Source: Triops longicaudatus
Taxonomy: Eukaryota > Arthropoda > Branchiopoda > Notostraca > Triopsidae
Length of the DNA: 64,000 nt
Direction of reading: 5' to 3'
NCBI GenBank assembly: GCA_022885665.1
Contig: JAGQDJ010000056.1
Span: 62,001-126,000 of the forward strand
The notes below the pieces were generated by a model, which saw only the letters and a list, made by a program, of their open reading frames with translations, was not told where the DNA came from and ran no database searches. Both the position numbers and the translations under genes were made by a program. Positions 1 to 12,240 of this stretch are shown here, piece by piece; the first letter of the stretch is position 1, and every line of letters begins with the position of its first letter.

Positions 1-3000
1 GTATAAGAGTAACCAAGATGGTGCCATTATTGCGGGGAATGTTTCTAAAGCTTCGTTGATCAGCTTGCGAAGTGCTTCTGTCATCGACTGAGCCACTTGC
101 GCCATCCATAGCTCCACCATTCCCTTTAAATAACGTTACAAGAATTAGCAAAAGCACACGAATTTCATTGCATACAGAAGGATAAACGTCGTAAAACTTA
201 TAATAAATAACAAATGTTCAAGAAATTGGAAAGGAATATTCTAAAAGAAAAGAAAAGTTAATTATATTTGCTAAAACAAGTTTCCTTAACCTAATCAATT
301 TCTTATATGTCCTTATTATACACACGGGATACTATCAAAAGAAATACGAAATTAAACATTTTTTCTGGACCAAATTTCCCTAATTTAACTTAAATTCGCT
401 GAAGTCAGCTATTAAACACACCAAATACTTTTATAAGAAAACGAAAAATTATCTACGTAAAAGTTTTCCAGAAATGGTAGGGTCACTTGCGCCCAGGGCA
501 AAGTGAAAAGATATGACATTCCAAGGCGTCAATAAAAGACGACTAAACTCGTAACATGGCGAACTGAAGTCATTTAAATACGCCTCATTGATTTTCGCAG
601 ATGAGAAAAGTTTGAATAGTGTTTATCAGCCATGTAAATGGCGTCCATCTAATCTTGGCGCCTTTTTTCACTCCCCAACTGGATCATGTCACTATGGCAA
701 CTGTGGTGCATTTTGGGATGTGGTTAAGATAACTTTTTTTCGTCTTTTTCTCAACTACGTATGCTTACTTTCGAGTCAGCTGGCACTACTGGATGAGTAA
801 ATGTCACCGTTTCTTCGTCGAAAGACACCATCGCCACCACTTCTTGGCCTTGGTGGCCTTCACGGAACTGCAAGCGTTTGACGCCTTGGAAGCATTTATT
901 CAAGTGCGGCTGCACGCGATGAGGTTCTTTGGTTTTTGACAGCAAATCCAGCAGCTCATCATTAGACAAGAAGTAAAACCTACGATAGCAAGAAAAAAAT
1001 ATAAGCGCCATGTAACCCGTCCTGGCGTGCTAAAATAGCTCGGGTTGTGCACAAAACACCTTTTGTTGATTCTCCCGTTTAAGGAGTGACCTGGAAAACT
1101 GCAAATTTTCATATATTTTTTTTTTTCATTCACTTATGGTTTCACTGCTTGTCGAACATTTTTATCACAAAACTCATGAACTCCAGATGTTCTACTTTTC
1201 TTATTGATTTTAACCTTAACCCGATTATTATCGTGTCTGCATTTGAACACAAGTTAGCTTAACCGAGGATAGTTAACCCACGAGTAAACCGAAACGGCAA
1301 TATATCAGCGCAAATCTTTCAATGACTTAATCAAATTTTGTCCCTATTGCTGTTAATTTGCAAGCTCATTGAAAAGCTATCAAAGACTGAAATTTGCGAG
1401 CTTACAAAAATTTCTCCATAGTTTTGGAAATTTACAGAATTCATACATAAAAAATAGAAATACCCAACTTACCTGGGAAAAAACGCTCTCTTTTTTTCCA
1501 AATATTCATGTAAGCCATGTTGGATATCTTCCAGCAAAGCACCAGCTTCTTTCAACTTTTCCAGCAGGCCTTCTTGCCCTGCGGCGTGTAATACCCGCGA
1601 TTCTGCCGGCAAACCTTCCATCAATTGCTTCCATGTCATGTCCACTTGGGCAAACTTGGCTCCATCGGCAGGCATTTGACGCAAAATATCTTCCGATGCG
1701 AAAATCGGCTCCAAGTACAACCAAGTGCTCTGAACTTTAAGCCACACGTCAATACAATCCTGTACAGATACCAAACGATGTTCCCATTCGCGTAAATGTT
1801 CGCGTAAGGGTTCAATGTACGGCGAACTGTGCATTGTCTGCGCTTTGAGGATGTGTTCATCCAACAAGGCTTGAATTTCTTCCACCCCGACTAGAATCGA
1901 CACCCCAGAGTTTCTATACGGCTGGTATCGGAAATGAACCGTTTTCCATTCGGCTTGCATTCGTTCTAAAGCTTCTTCCAAGGCCCGTTCTTGACATGCC
2001 AATCGACTGACTTCTTCCAGACGAGCAGTGTGCTTGCCTAAGCCAGCGCAGATCAAATCCGAGAGACTCACGACCGGCTCTGGAACCCATGGATTCTCCA
2101 AACAAGTAGTTCCCTATTCATTTCATTACATTTAGTAAACAAAATAAAAATCAAACAACAAAAATACAAATACGATAAAAAAAGTAAAATACGAAATATA
2201 TAGTAAAAAACATATATGATAAATATATAATAAAAACGAAAAGATGCGTAAAGACAAAGTACATACATTGTTTAGAAAAGAAAGGAAACCAAGTCCTCCA
2301 TACTCAGAAATTAATTAATAAAAACGAAAAAAAGGTTTCTAAAATGCTAAAGAGGAATTACAGCCAGCCAATGGCGTTCTCGTAGTGCTGAATTGCAAAC
2401 AGCTTTCAAAAGGGGCAAATGCATGCGAAACTTCTCTAGGCGTGATTTGACAGCTTCGGCTACTCTTCTCGGCCCAATGGATTCCATGAATGTGTGACTT
2501 AGGAGGATCATCTCTTTTAACATGCAGCCCGTGTCTTCCGCCACTTCTTCCGCGTTTAGCTGACGAAAGGGTCCTAAAACAACGAAAAATTAGTTTCTAA
2601 TAAAACTCATGTAAAATCTGGCATATGATTTCTTGCTCCCATTTCTCATACCATGGTACCACGTTTCATATTTCAGGTGAAATTTCAGTGCGGTATGCCA
2701 TAATCTGTAGTATGGATCTATGTAAAGCAGGATATTCGGTAGGATAGGAGCTTCCGTTAAGTCCCAGCCTAAAAGCCTCTCATCTTCGTTAATTTCCTAT
2801 AGACAACCGTTCATTAGTTCTATTTATCATGGAATACATATTCGTTTTTAAGCGACAGGCTTATCATCCAGAGCAGTTTTATTTTTATTTATTTTCTCTT
2901 GCACATTTTTCACTGGCATAATGGATTCAAACAAATCCTTAATATTTCCAGAAATAAACGTTTTCAATAAAAAATTATTGTCGAAATTTTATTACGGAAT

Positions 3001-6000
3001 GTATACGTTTAAAAAGTTAATTACTTGTAACTCTTGTTGGGCTTCGAGTAATTGCTGATTCAATGTTTCCAGTGCTCCGGAATTGGACGTCATTTCTTCG
3101 ATTGAGAGCGTGGGCGACTCTTTCTTCTTAAAAAAATCTAACGTTGTTGAATACTGCACTAATCTACAGGTAAAGAGATTAATATTAGAACAGAAATGGT
3201 GCGGTTACCAAAGATTACTTCTCGCGGAATAGTTTGGTCCGTTCAATGAGGGCATTTTGTGCTTGTGTGCGACTGTGATCCAATCTTCCGCTACTGACAA
3301 CCAATACCGACGCCAAATCTTTCGGCCAATGAAAGAGGCGACAATTGAGCATAACATCTTCGCCTAATACCCATTATATTATTACACACCGTTATTTTAT
3401 TGGTTTCATACAAACTCATTAGAAGTAATACTACTTGGAAGAACAATGTAATTCAATATGAGCAACAAGCGTAACGCCGATTCTTCAACTTTGCGTCTTA
3501 ACTCTGGTGTGTCGACAGTTTGAGCTTGGACTAGAAATTTGCTTAAATTTACTAGTTGCGCAGTATTAGTTGGAATGGTTGAAGCCCGTTCTGTAAGCAA
3601 CTCAAACTGCGAGCAAAGCCTACAATCGTTAAAGAATAATTTCTCATTTTTTTTCTCTCTTTTGCGATGTTTCTTACTGGCGAATCATTTTTCGATTATG
3701 TTGAACTAGAAATTGCTCCAAGCTACGTTTTCGTAACTTAACGGCATCCAATAATGCGATATTAAGAGAGCTACAGCTTAACTGAAACAAGCTTAAGTAA
3801 GCCCATTTAGGTAGAGAATGGATTTTCTTCAACAATTCTTCGTTTTCTCGGACAGCTTCGTCCAGTCTCTAATTTGGAAAATTAAAAATAATAAAAACGA
3901 AAATGATAAAATCAGTTTAAGTGGGAATTTTAAGAAAAACAGTGAAACTGAGTTTACCTGTTCATGTAAAGTACCATCAATGGTTAATAACGAAACTTCC
4001 CAGTCAGGTAAAGATCCAGTATCCAAGAGATACTTCAAAGGTTCGTACACAGAAGTTATATAACGCGCCGGGGAATCATAATGTGCCGCAACGACGTCTT
4101 GGATCGTAACCGGCATCCCGTGGATTAATTCTTCTTTCACAGATAGACATGGAATCCATTCTTCGCCAGCGTCTGTGATTTTGGGAATACATGGAATATA
4201 TCGTTAAGCTCAGTGATAGTTTACTTTTCCAGCAGAAAAAGGCCAAACAGGAATATGACTCAAATCTTAATTTTCTCGGAGATACATTTATTTCCTTTCA
4301 GTTGTTGGGTCTCGCAAATAAGAAATTAATTAATTCATGGAAAGCTTACTTGAGAGTAGGGTTGTTTCAATTCGAGGGATTTGTTCGCTAATTTCTACTA
4401 GTTTATTCACGCATTTCTGCAGAACCTCACACAAGCAATCCAATCCTTCAATTGAATTTTCTTTCGCAGTCAGCAAAAGCAATGGAATGCATGGTGGAGA
4501 AGAATCCTAATTTGAAAGAAGGAAATTTAACGTCACAATCGGAGTTTCGTCAATTAAATATATTCTATTTCTGAAAACCGGAGAAATACAATTCGGACCC
4601 AAAATGGCGCAATTCAATTTCCAAAGATGGAGTTAATTCATCATGAAGTCTTCATGATTAGTCTTTTTGCGTGTATATTAATTTACTTTGATTTTTTAAA
4701 CGTCCCAAAATATATATCAGGATTTGGAATAATTTTTCTTATTATTGGTCAAGAAAAAGGAAAAAAGGAAGCTTTCGGGACTTTGGGTACAATTTATGCA
4801 GTATTACTTTGTACGGAAGTAAATACAATTTCCAGCGTTCGATCCACGTTAAGACAAGTCGTCGCAGTAGTACTGCGAGTAAACGATTTATCGAATTGAA
4901 AAATCGTCGAACTTGTTGCATAGATTCTTTCGGTTTCGTGGGAACTAGGCGACACCAACTTTGTTTCTTCTCCACAAGTATTTCAACACAACTTGGCACC
5001 CACCTAAGAATTTAAAATACTATTTAGTTACGGACAACAAATTTAATTTGTATTTTGTAAACTAAAATAAAATACTATACTCGGTGATCAGCAAACGTTT
5101 GAAGCTCTCGCAGCGCTTGGCGATGTCTTCTAGCAGTTTTTCGGGTGTTAAAGGTAAGCCTGAAGCTATAGATGGAAATGGTGGAGGATCAAATAAATCG
5201 ACTGACGCATACCTAGACGAAAGCAAAAATAAAAGTAAAATTTTAACTCTTTGTGCAATTACAGCGACGCTTCCGGACATCGAGAAATTCTTTCGTGACG
5301 ATTTTTTTTAATAGACATTAGACATATTCAAATGAACACAGTAATTTCAGTAACCATGATATTTCCTAGTGACAACATAGAGATCATTTTGAAATATCAG
5401 TTTATAAAAAATAATGCATTTTACAGTAAGAAGTGTAGGTTACCTCACTTCCCATGCCTTTCTAATGGCAAGCAACACGTCTTGGCATAAAAATAGGTTG
5501 TAGTGCAAAAATTGTTTGCTGATAAGTACTTGTTGATGCCACGGAACGGGTGCTCTTATCACTTTGGCTTCGTTACGGTAGTATCGAATTTTGCGTCGGT
5601 GCCGTTGCAGAGTATCGACATACGCTAGGCCGCACTGGTAGCAAAGATTAATGTCAGGTTGAAATGACGTGATAGCGGAATTTCCCCTAAAAATAGACAT
5701 CTAAAAATTGGTTGTATCGCTTACGATTAACACTTACATTCTTCTCGTTCCTACTCTTTTCGTCACGCTAGTGACCAATTTCGCTGGGCAAAATGTCTTC
5801 GAGTACGAATTTAAGATCTGGGAACGTAAAAATCCGTATTTAAATAATCTTAAAATTAATTTGAGAAGTTACTTCGGTAAAGATGTTAGCGTCAAACTCT
5901 GGATCGCAATGAGTGAATTTTCCTAAACGATACGCGATTTGATGTGTTGGACTTGTAGGGGGTGAGGCTTCAGGAAGTGTACGGGTTGCAATGCGATTAA

Positions 6001-6188
6001 TTTCGGCCGCTTTACGTTTTGCTTGTATTTTTTTAAATTTATTGGTACATTTTTTTACCGGTTCACCGCGATACTGAAAAATTACCACATATCGTTACCA
6101 TGCGACTGATTAATGGGAAAAAATTGAGTACCTGAAGTAGGACAGGTTGGACACTTTCGCCTCGGCGAATATACGCTTTTTGTTCCAT
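1..6188 (-). CDS. Axonemal dynein heavy chain, N-terminal tail and start of linker (partial; C-terminal part lies left of the window)
   Basis: Motor subunit of axonemal dynein that drives ciliary beating; this part holds the tail (stem) and the start of the linker. I place 17 exons on the minus strand: 6132-6188, 5873-6073, 5738-5817, 5444-5686, 5081-5212, 4808-5003, 4350-4506, 3958-4172, 3678-3868, 3435-3619, 3219-3363, 3025-3163, 2652-2796, 2362-2573, 1473-2095, 769-979 and 1-123. All phases agree, giving 1085 codons. Diagnostic linker motifs are RERHWLA, VWLKVQSTWLYLEPIF followed by QMPADG, and FYFLSNDELLDLLSKTKEP followed by RVQPHLNKCFQG. The last exon reads VELWMAQVAQSMTEALRK, where dyneins have a VExWL segment. 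The rather short tail (roughly 800 residues before the WLKVQSTWLYLEPIF motif) suggests an inner-arm DNAH3/7/12 type, though the paralogue is not settled. The acceptor of exon 15 could also be at 2113, in the same phase. Motor and ATPase domains are outside the window. Confidence 0.93.
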
Positions 6189-6323
6189 AGCTGTGATAAC
6201 ATTTAATTTTTTTCAATTATACTTTAATGTGTTTACTATGCAGCATATCGCTCGCTCTGAACTGACATTTTGCTTTGTACCGAAGTTCAGTGCACATCGA
6301 ATCTACATGACGATCAAACACGT

Positions 6324-6338
6324 GTTTCTATGGGTGAC
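6324..6338 (-). promoter_or_regulatory. Candidate X-box (RFX site) upstream of dynein
   Basis: On the dynein sense strand the sequence is GTCACC-CAT-AGAAAC. The RFX X-box consensus is GTNRCC-N(0-3)-RGYAAC, so there is one mismatch. It lies about 140 bp before the dynein start codon, where X-boxes of ciliary genes usually sit. The motif is short and one base off consensus, so chance is possible. Confidence 0.35.
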
Positions 6339-6430
6339 CAAACAACTAAGGCCAGCCCCTGAATACTATAACCTGTAACAATGGCGTGGACCCTCAAAAT
6401 TTGATTACCTATCCCGCATGTCAAACACAA

Positions 6431-6503
6431 GCCCGGTTAGCTCAGTCGGTAGAGCGTGGGACTTTTAATCCTAAGGTCGAGGGTTCAAGTCCCTCATCGG
6501 GCG
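6431..6503 (+). tRNA. tRNA-Lys (TTT), copy 1
   Basis: A full 73-nt cloverleaf. The acceptor stem is GCCCGGT with ATCGGGC, the anticodon loop is CTTTTAA (anticodon TTT), and the T-arm contains GGTTCAAGTCC. A and B box promoter sequences are intact. There is no encoded CCA, as expected for a eukaryotic nuclear tRNA. A T-run terminator follows (gcgcagattttttt). This copy lies about 730 bp from the next one and outside the tight tandem array, between the dynein 5' end and the rabenosyn 3' end. Confidence 0.97.
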
Positions 6504-7230
6504 CAGATTTTTTTATGTCTTTCGCAGTTAGTTCCTTCGACAGGGTTCGCTCGTGCTAAAAATAAGTCATGCCTGTGATCGTAGATATTGTGATAAACAG
6601 GCCTTGGGAACATAAGTAGACTGGTTGCTTGAGCATATGGTAAGACTCCCTTAATGAGAACCTCCAACAGTTCAGTGAGTATTTTACTGCTGTGCATGCG
6701 TAAGCTCGTAACAAATTATGTGAAATGCACTTTACTGCACAAACGACATTTTTTTCTCCCCAGTAAGATGATTCAGTGTAATATTTTTTAAATTTTGAAT
6801 TAAATTCCGTTAGAACTGCGTTCCATAAGTAGAGCCGAGTATTGCACGAATTTAGTTAATCCGTTTTGTCTAATATTTCTCTGGCGGATTTATATTTAAC
6901 ATAAAAATTGCAGTTTGTAAAGTTTTTCGATTGCTGCGGTCAAAAGAGCGCTGCTATTAGCAAGGAGGGTGGAAACACTTCGAATGTTAAAGGGGACCGG
7001 TGGACTGTTATTTATAAGAACCAGTTTTTACGTTATTTTAATATTAATTTTATTTATTTTTCATTTTGTGAAGTTCTTATATTTTTTCATTATATTTAAA
7101 AATATTATTTTAAGTAATTTTACAAATGTTGCAGTCTATCATCAATACCCTTCTTTATTATTCAGTTTGATTTTCATTATGCAATATATTTTCGTTCAAC
7201 CACAAAACAAATTTTGAGCCCCTGTGTCAA

Positions 7231-7303
7231 GCCCGGTTAGCTCAGTCGGTAGAGCGTGGGACTTTTAATCCTAAGGTCGAGGGTTCAAGTCCCTCATCGG
7301 GCG
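7231..7303 (+). tRNA. tRNA-Lys (TTT), copy 2
   Basis: Identical over all 73 nt to copy 1, anticodon TTT, followed by a T6 terminator. It is the first member of the ~218-bp tandem array. Its downstream spacer is the most diverged version of the shared spacer. Confidence 0.97.
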
Positions 7304-7448
7304 GTCACTTTTTTGCCAACAATTAATTTATAAATTCAACAATTCCTATTTGTCAATATGCAACGGTCGAGTTTTGATTACCATCTTTTTCTTCACTACT
7401 ACTAGTAACTTTCCCGGGCTGTTGATGAAATCACGACTTATGTAGCAA

Positions 7449-7521
7449 GCCCGGTTAGCTCAGTCGGTAGAGCGTGGGACTTTTAATCCTAAGGTCGAGG
7501 GTTCAAGTCCCTCATCGGGCG
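7449..7521 (+). tRNA. tRNA-Lys (TTT), copy 3
   Basis: Identical mature sequence with anticodon TTT and a T6 terminator just downstream. It starts 218 bp after copy 2. The flanking spacer is homologous to those of copies 2, 4 and 5. Confidence 0.97.
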
Positions 7522-7666
7522 ATCACTTTTTTCCCGAAAATCTAATTTATAAATTCAGTAAAGGTATAAATCCTGTTTGTCCATATCGAATTTTGATTAC
7601 CATCTTTTTTTCACTACTATTAATAACCTGGCCCGCCTCTTGATGAAATCACGGCTTCAGAAACAA

Positions 7667-7739
7667 GCCCGGTTAGCTCAGTCGGTAGAGCGTGGGACTT
7701 TTAATCCTAAGGTCGAGGGTTCAAGTCCCTCATCGGGCG
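7667..7739 (+). tRNA. tRNA-Lys (TTT), copy 4
   Basis: Identical 73-nt gene starting 218 bp after copy 3. The spacer before it is nearly the same as the spacer after it, with one or two substitutions per few tens of bases. T6 terminator present. Confidence 0.97.
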
Positions 7740-7887
7740 AGCACTTTTTTCCCAAAAAAATTTAATTTATAAATTCAGTGAGGGTATAAATCCTGTTTGT
7801 CCATATCGACGTTTGATTACCATCTTTTTTTTCACTACTATTAATAACCTGGCCGGGCTCTTGATGAAATCCCGGCTTAAGAAGTAA

Positions 7888-7960
7888 GCCCGGTTAGCTC
7901 AGTCGGTAGAGCGTGGGACTTTTAATCCTAAGGTCGAGGGTTCAAGTCCCTCATCGGGCG
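7888..7960 (+). tRNA. tRNA-Lys (TTT), copy 5
   Basis: Identical 73-nt gene, 221 bp after copy 4 and the last unit of the array. Its downstream flank (gcaaagcaattttttgc) differs from the other spacers, so the tandem unit ends here. The rabenosyn stop codon on the other strand is about 225 bp further right. Confidence 0.97.
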
Positions 7961-8184
7961 CAAAGCAATTTTTTGCTTTTTTGAATTACACCTTTGAAAA
8001 TGCGTATATACTTTAATACTCTTTTATATAGTTTTTATGCTCTTAGAAAATAATGCATTAAAATCTGAAACAATAAAGCATATTTTCATGGGTGGAATGA
8101 CTCTTCATTTATTAACGCTTTTGGAATCTCAGCGTATCACAGGTTGCAACAACAGCACGAGAAATATTGTTTAAATAATAAGTT

Positions 8185-11100
8185 TTATTCTTCATCAAAC
8201 GGATTTGTTGATCTCGCCGCTAATCGTTCTTGCTGCATTCTAATAAACTCGTCCTTTAGGTCCTTCAAGTTTGCCTCCAAAAGCATAGCTTCGTCATATT
8301 TGTTGTCATTTCTTCCAACACAACAAAATTACGACTATGCTCTAGGCAACTCAAAAAAAAAGGACTTACCTGGCTTGCTGAATATAATTACGAATAATCT
8401 GCATCTGTAGAAGCATAGGATCATCTTCATCAACTAGGCGGGAGTCAAGCGGAATGGCCATAGGTCCCCAACCATGATCAACATTCACCTAAGAGAAAAA
8501 TAACAATTGAATTACTTTCCTTATATCCTTGTAATTATACATCGTATAAATATTACTTCATAAAAGGAAAGAGAAATTACAAGAAAATATTTTTCTACTT
8601 TCTTCGCAAAATAGTGATTGAACGCTGTGTAGCACTCGCTTGATTATAAGCTTTGCTCTGCCTGTTGGCTTTCTCTAATTTTCAAAATTTTCTCCGTGTT
8701 TTTCGATATTTGAAAATTACGCTTGAATCGTAACAAAACTTTTGTCCAATCTCCGCTTGTGCTTCGTTGTTTTTTTTTTTCCAAGAGGGACACCACTTTA
8801 ACTCGCTGGGCTACACATAATGTTTTATATTTTTTTCTTGACTACTCTTTCTACTACGGAGCTGATTGGAGATCGCAAAATATAAAACAGGAATTTGGAA
8901 ACGGTGAAAGAGGAAATGCTTATTTCCGTTAGGAAATCCGTTTGGATATAGAAGCTTTTCTTAGTTTTCTGAGTTTTTTGGCTCCATGCTTTCGGCAAGT
9001 TTGTTGCTCATGTGCCTAGTTAGTTGTTATAAACCAGATAAAAATAACACTGAAGGATAACAAAAAGGGAACGAAAATTACGTGATTTTATGCAAGTCAC
9101 GTCATTATAGGAGTTGACATAATACAATGTAAGTCTCCATTACGCTAAATGGGAGTGAAACGGGACTTGGAGATTTTCTTGTCATTAAGCGGGTCTTGTC
9201 ATTATCCGAGGTACAATTAATTGGGTTCCACAGTACATAGACTATACGATACATTTTTTAAAAAAAGGTAAAATGCGCTAGGAGAGATATGAAATGATGC
9301 AATTAGAGACGAAGCAGTATTAGTAAAGGCGAACTACACCGACGAGATGAGAACATTACTGAGACGAAAATATAATTACCGGCCCGGTTTGTTTTGTTGG
9401 TGTGCCAAAGTTTTTAGCCATAGTTTCTTCTTTTCTCTTCAACTCGAGCGCTTTCATTGATTTTTCCAGCGCCACTGCTCTTTCTTGCGCTATTTTCTGC
9501 TCAATTTCTTTTCTAATTCACATAAAAAGAATCCAGAAAATATCCTGCATTGTCTACTTAAAGTGCAAATTTACCTTCGTTTTTCTTGTATCTCCTTCAG
9601 CTGATCTGGCGTAGGTAAAGACGGCATACCGAGCATATATTCCTTCAAAAACCCTGCAGCTGCCATCCGAATTTTCCGCTGCAGCGTCAGAGCTGGCCCC
9701 ATGGTGGGATTATCAGGGTCGTCCACACCTAACGACTCAATTTGTTTGCTAAGAGAGTCGATGTTTTCAGCCAGTCGCAAAAGTTTCAAGCGCAATTCCT
9801 GTGTATCTTGTAACTTATATGACGTTTCTCCTTGCCTAAGCAAAAAATTGAAGAAATTTTAATACAAATATTCTAAAAAGCTTTATACACGAAAACAAGA
9901 TTTACTGGAGAGAGTCGGCCATTTTGAAGTACTGCGGACATAACTCAGCAGCCTTTTCCTGCTGAGATCGTAAATTCTCATACAACTGGACTAGATAAGG
10001 CTTGGCACTCCGGCTTTCAACTTGCATGTCTCTTCGCTCTAACAGCTAAAGCAAACGAAAATATGTTTTTTAAAAAAATGAAAAGAAAAACAGAAAAAAA
10101 TAGTAAAAATAAATAAACAACTGTCGTAAAAAATAAAGAACAAAACATTAAGGAAAACTAAAGGAAAAGGGTTCCAAAACTTTTCAGTATCGAAACATGC
10201 AGGAGAGTACGAAACAGTGTACGAACTTGTAGACAATGCTGGCAAGTGCGTAAATGGTGCTCGCCGGTGGTTTGATCAAACAAAATGTTAAGCGAATGGA
10301 GACTGGAATTTGAGCCACTGCGTTTAAGAAACGCTAACGGCGCTAGAGTGGATGCAATAATTGCGTTCTGGTTCCCTGCTGACGATGGAGGATATGCGGT
10401 AAAGGCCGGATTGGTCAACTTTTCTGCGCAAGGAAAAATAAATAAATTCACTTGTATATCCTTGGTATAAAACTTACTGGCAAAGGATAACGACAAGAAA
10501 CGACTACAATCATGACACTGGATGGCACCACATAACCTGCAGTGATGTCTCCGTCTAATTAAGTTGAAAGTTTTAGCGCAGCCTGGACACAGTGGAACAT
10601 CTTCGTCCTTAGCCCAGTTCACAATTTCTTGTTCGCGGTCTGCTTACAGAGAAAAAAAAGAGTTTTTACTTGCAATTTTATTTCCTCACCGAGTATCTGC
10701 ATTTTTCACTGTTATTTTCTTAAGCATTAATTATTAAATTGATTTAATTCCTTTCAACTTTTGCTGTCTTTCAATTGCTTTTCTGAATACTAGGCTATTT
10801 ATAAATTGTAGTATACAAATTCAACAGTCGATTTAATTGCCAATTTGAAAATTCTCCTTTGACGAAGCCCGAAACGGGTTAAACAAGTGTAACACAAAAT
10901 AAACGAAAAAAAGCGCACTACTTTTCTGTTTGTTAGATTCGGAGGGAAAGTCGGCTAAGATTTTATCGAGTCTGATGATAATTTTATTGGTTTCTGCCGC
11001 ATAACAATCCATTCTCGCGTTTCGTATGACTCGAAACTCCGCCCATCGACTTCTTTGGACTCCTTATAAATGCACGCAATTAATATATAAGTCTCTATAA

Positions 11101-11464
11101 CCACCAACATGGAAAATTTTACCTGGTTCTTGTGTGCTTTCGAACTGAACTTGGACTCCTTCTCTGAAATGAGATTTTCTGGCAGTTTTTCCTTCATCGT
11201 CGATGGTTAGATCGGACAGGTTATCTTTAATCTTCCTTTTAGCTTTGCCGAGTAAGTCTATAAAACAATAATTAATATTATTAATAGGATATAGCAGATA
11301 AAAGTAAAGAGTCAGAAAGTCCAACCTTTTAACGACGTTAGAACATCTTTATCCTCATTGGAATGCTCTTCGTCAAAATGAGTCTGGAGCATAATAATCG
11401 TTCCTAAGTCTTTCATGCATATTGGGCAAAGAAATCCTTCAAGTACTTCACCACTTTCAGCCAT
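8185..11464 (-). CDS. RBSN: Rabenosyn-5 (FYVE-finger Rab4/Rab5 effector)
   Basis: An early-endosome tethering and recycling factor: its FYVE finger binds PI3P and helical segments bind Rab GTPases. Ten exons: 11326-11464, 11123-11257, 10922-11062, 10639-10478, 10423-10227, 10045-9906, 9835-9575, 9512-9380, 8488-8370 and 8311-8185. They make 517 aa with all phases consistent. An N-terminal C2H2 finger (FLCPICMKDLG, then HFDEEH) starts at residue 11. The FYVE finger shows WAKDEDVPLCPGC, RRRHHCRLCGAIQCHDCSR and, after a Ser/Asn-rich insert, LRTCQHC. The next exons carry the family pattern QGETSYKLQD and FLKEYMLGMPSLPTPDQL. The C-terminus ends in NPFDEE, an EH-domain binding NPF motif. The protein is shorter than human rabenosyn-5 (about 784 aa), mainly in the C-terminal half, and I find only one NPF. 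The 881-bp intron 8 contains a pogo/Tigger remnant. Confidence 0.93.
8515..9237 (-). mobile_element. Decayed pogo/Tigger-like (Tc1/mariner) element inside rabenosyn intron
   Basis: This stretch matches, in reverse complement and with many substitutions and small indels, the element at 23731-24581. The left TIR (CTGTGGAACCC, read on the minus strand) is at the 9237 end next to TA. The 8515 end stops before the second TIR, so this copy is truncated. Shared landmarks include TCGGATAATGACAAG, ATTTTGCGATCTCCAATCAG and GCGGAGATTGGACAAAAGTT. The last, translated, resembles a CENP-B/Tigger helix-turn-helix. No intact reading frame remains. Confidence 0.75.
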
Positions 11465-12171
11465 ACTTAATGTAACTCAAACCGGAGACCGATCTATATA
11501 TATTTTTGCACTGCATCCACCTCCCCTTGTTTACTTCTTAACTTGCCATGCGACAAACTTTATGTATACAGGGTTAGCCCCATTTAGGAATAGGTGTATA
11601 CAACTTTGGTACTTTACGTCACTCTTCCCTTTCTCCATGCTTTGTAGGCAAGCCACCCTTTCTGATAGTAAAATGCAGACGTCTGAACTGCTCAATGCCA
11701 ATAGCTAGTTCTCGAGTTACACGGTTCCACTTCCTATACTCACAAGGTGATAGGATTGTTTTAACGCGGTACCTGTTCTACTTCCAAGTTCCAAAAGCAA
11801 TCTCTCTTAGTTAATAAACATAAAAATCGCGTGAAAAGTTGGCAGATGATTCTCAAAAACTATCTTATTCCTTTTAATTATTTTTTCGACGGTAAATTTC
11901 AAATGAGTTTTTCATACCAATTTTTATCGAGGTACTTAAAAATGTGGTTATTTTCCGAGAGAATTTTGACTTGGACTGCGATAACTTCACTTACTTTCCA
12001 GTTTCAATGATATTTGTGCGTGTTTCTGCAATTGATTTAAAAGAACTGCAATGTTTATTACCCATTCAACAACAAGGGTATGCACTAACCTTCATTATGT
12101 CCATTTACTATCACCTAAAAAATTTCTTAAAGTCATGACAGCAAAAAGTTCTCCCATTAATGGCCGGTGAA

Positions 12172-12184
12172 GGGGGGGGGGGGG
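12172..12184. repeat. Poly(G) tract (13 nt)
   Basis: An uninterrupted run of 13 G in AT-rich intergenic DNA. It is one of six G/C homopolymers of at least 9 nt in the window. Confidence 0.9.
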
Positions 12185-12240
12185 CACATTAGATGCGAAT
12201 AGCAAACTTTCTGTCCCAATTTTTATTGAACATCGAGTCA

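Larger units (their letters stand above)
7231..7887 (+). repeat. Tandem array of a ~218-bp unit carrying tRNA-Lys
   Basis: Three consecutive units (218, 218 and 221 bp, start to start) each hold one tRNA-Lys gene plus a homologous spacer; the fifth tRNA closes the array. Shared spacer landmarks are an early T6 tract, atttataaattca, tttgattaccatcttttt, ttcactact and ttgatgaaatc. The spacers after copies 3 and 4 are the most alike. The tRNAs themselves do not differ. Confidence 0.9.
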
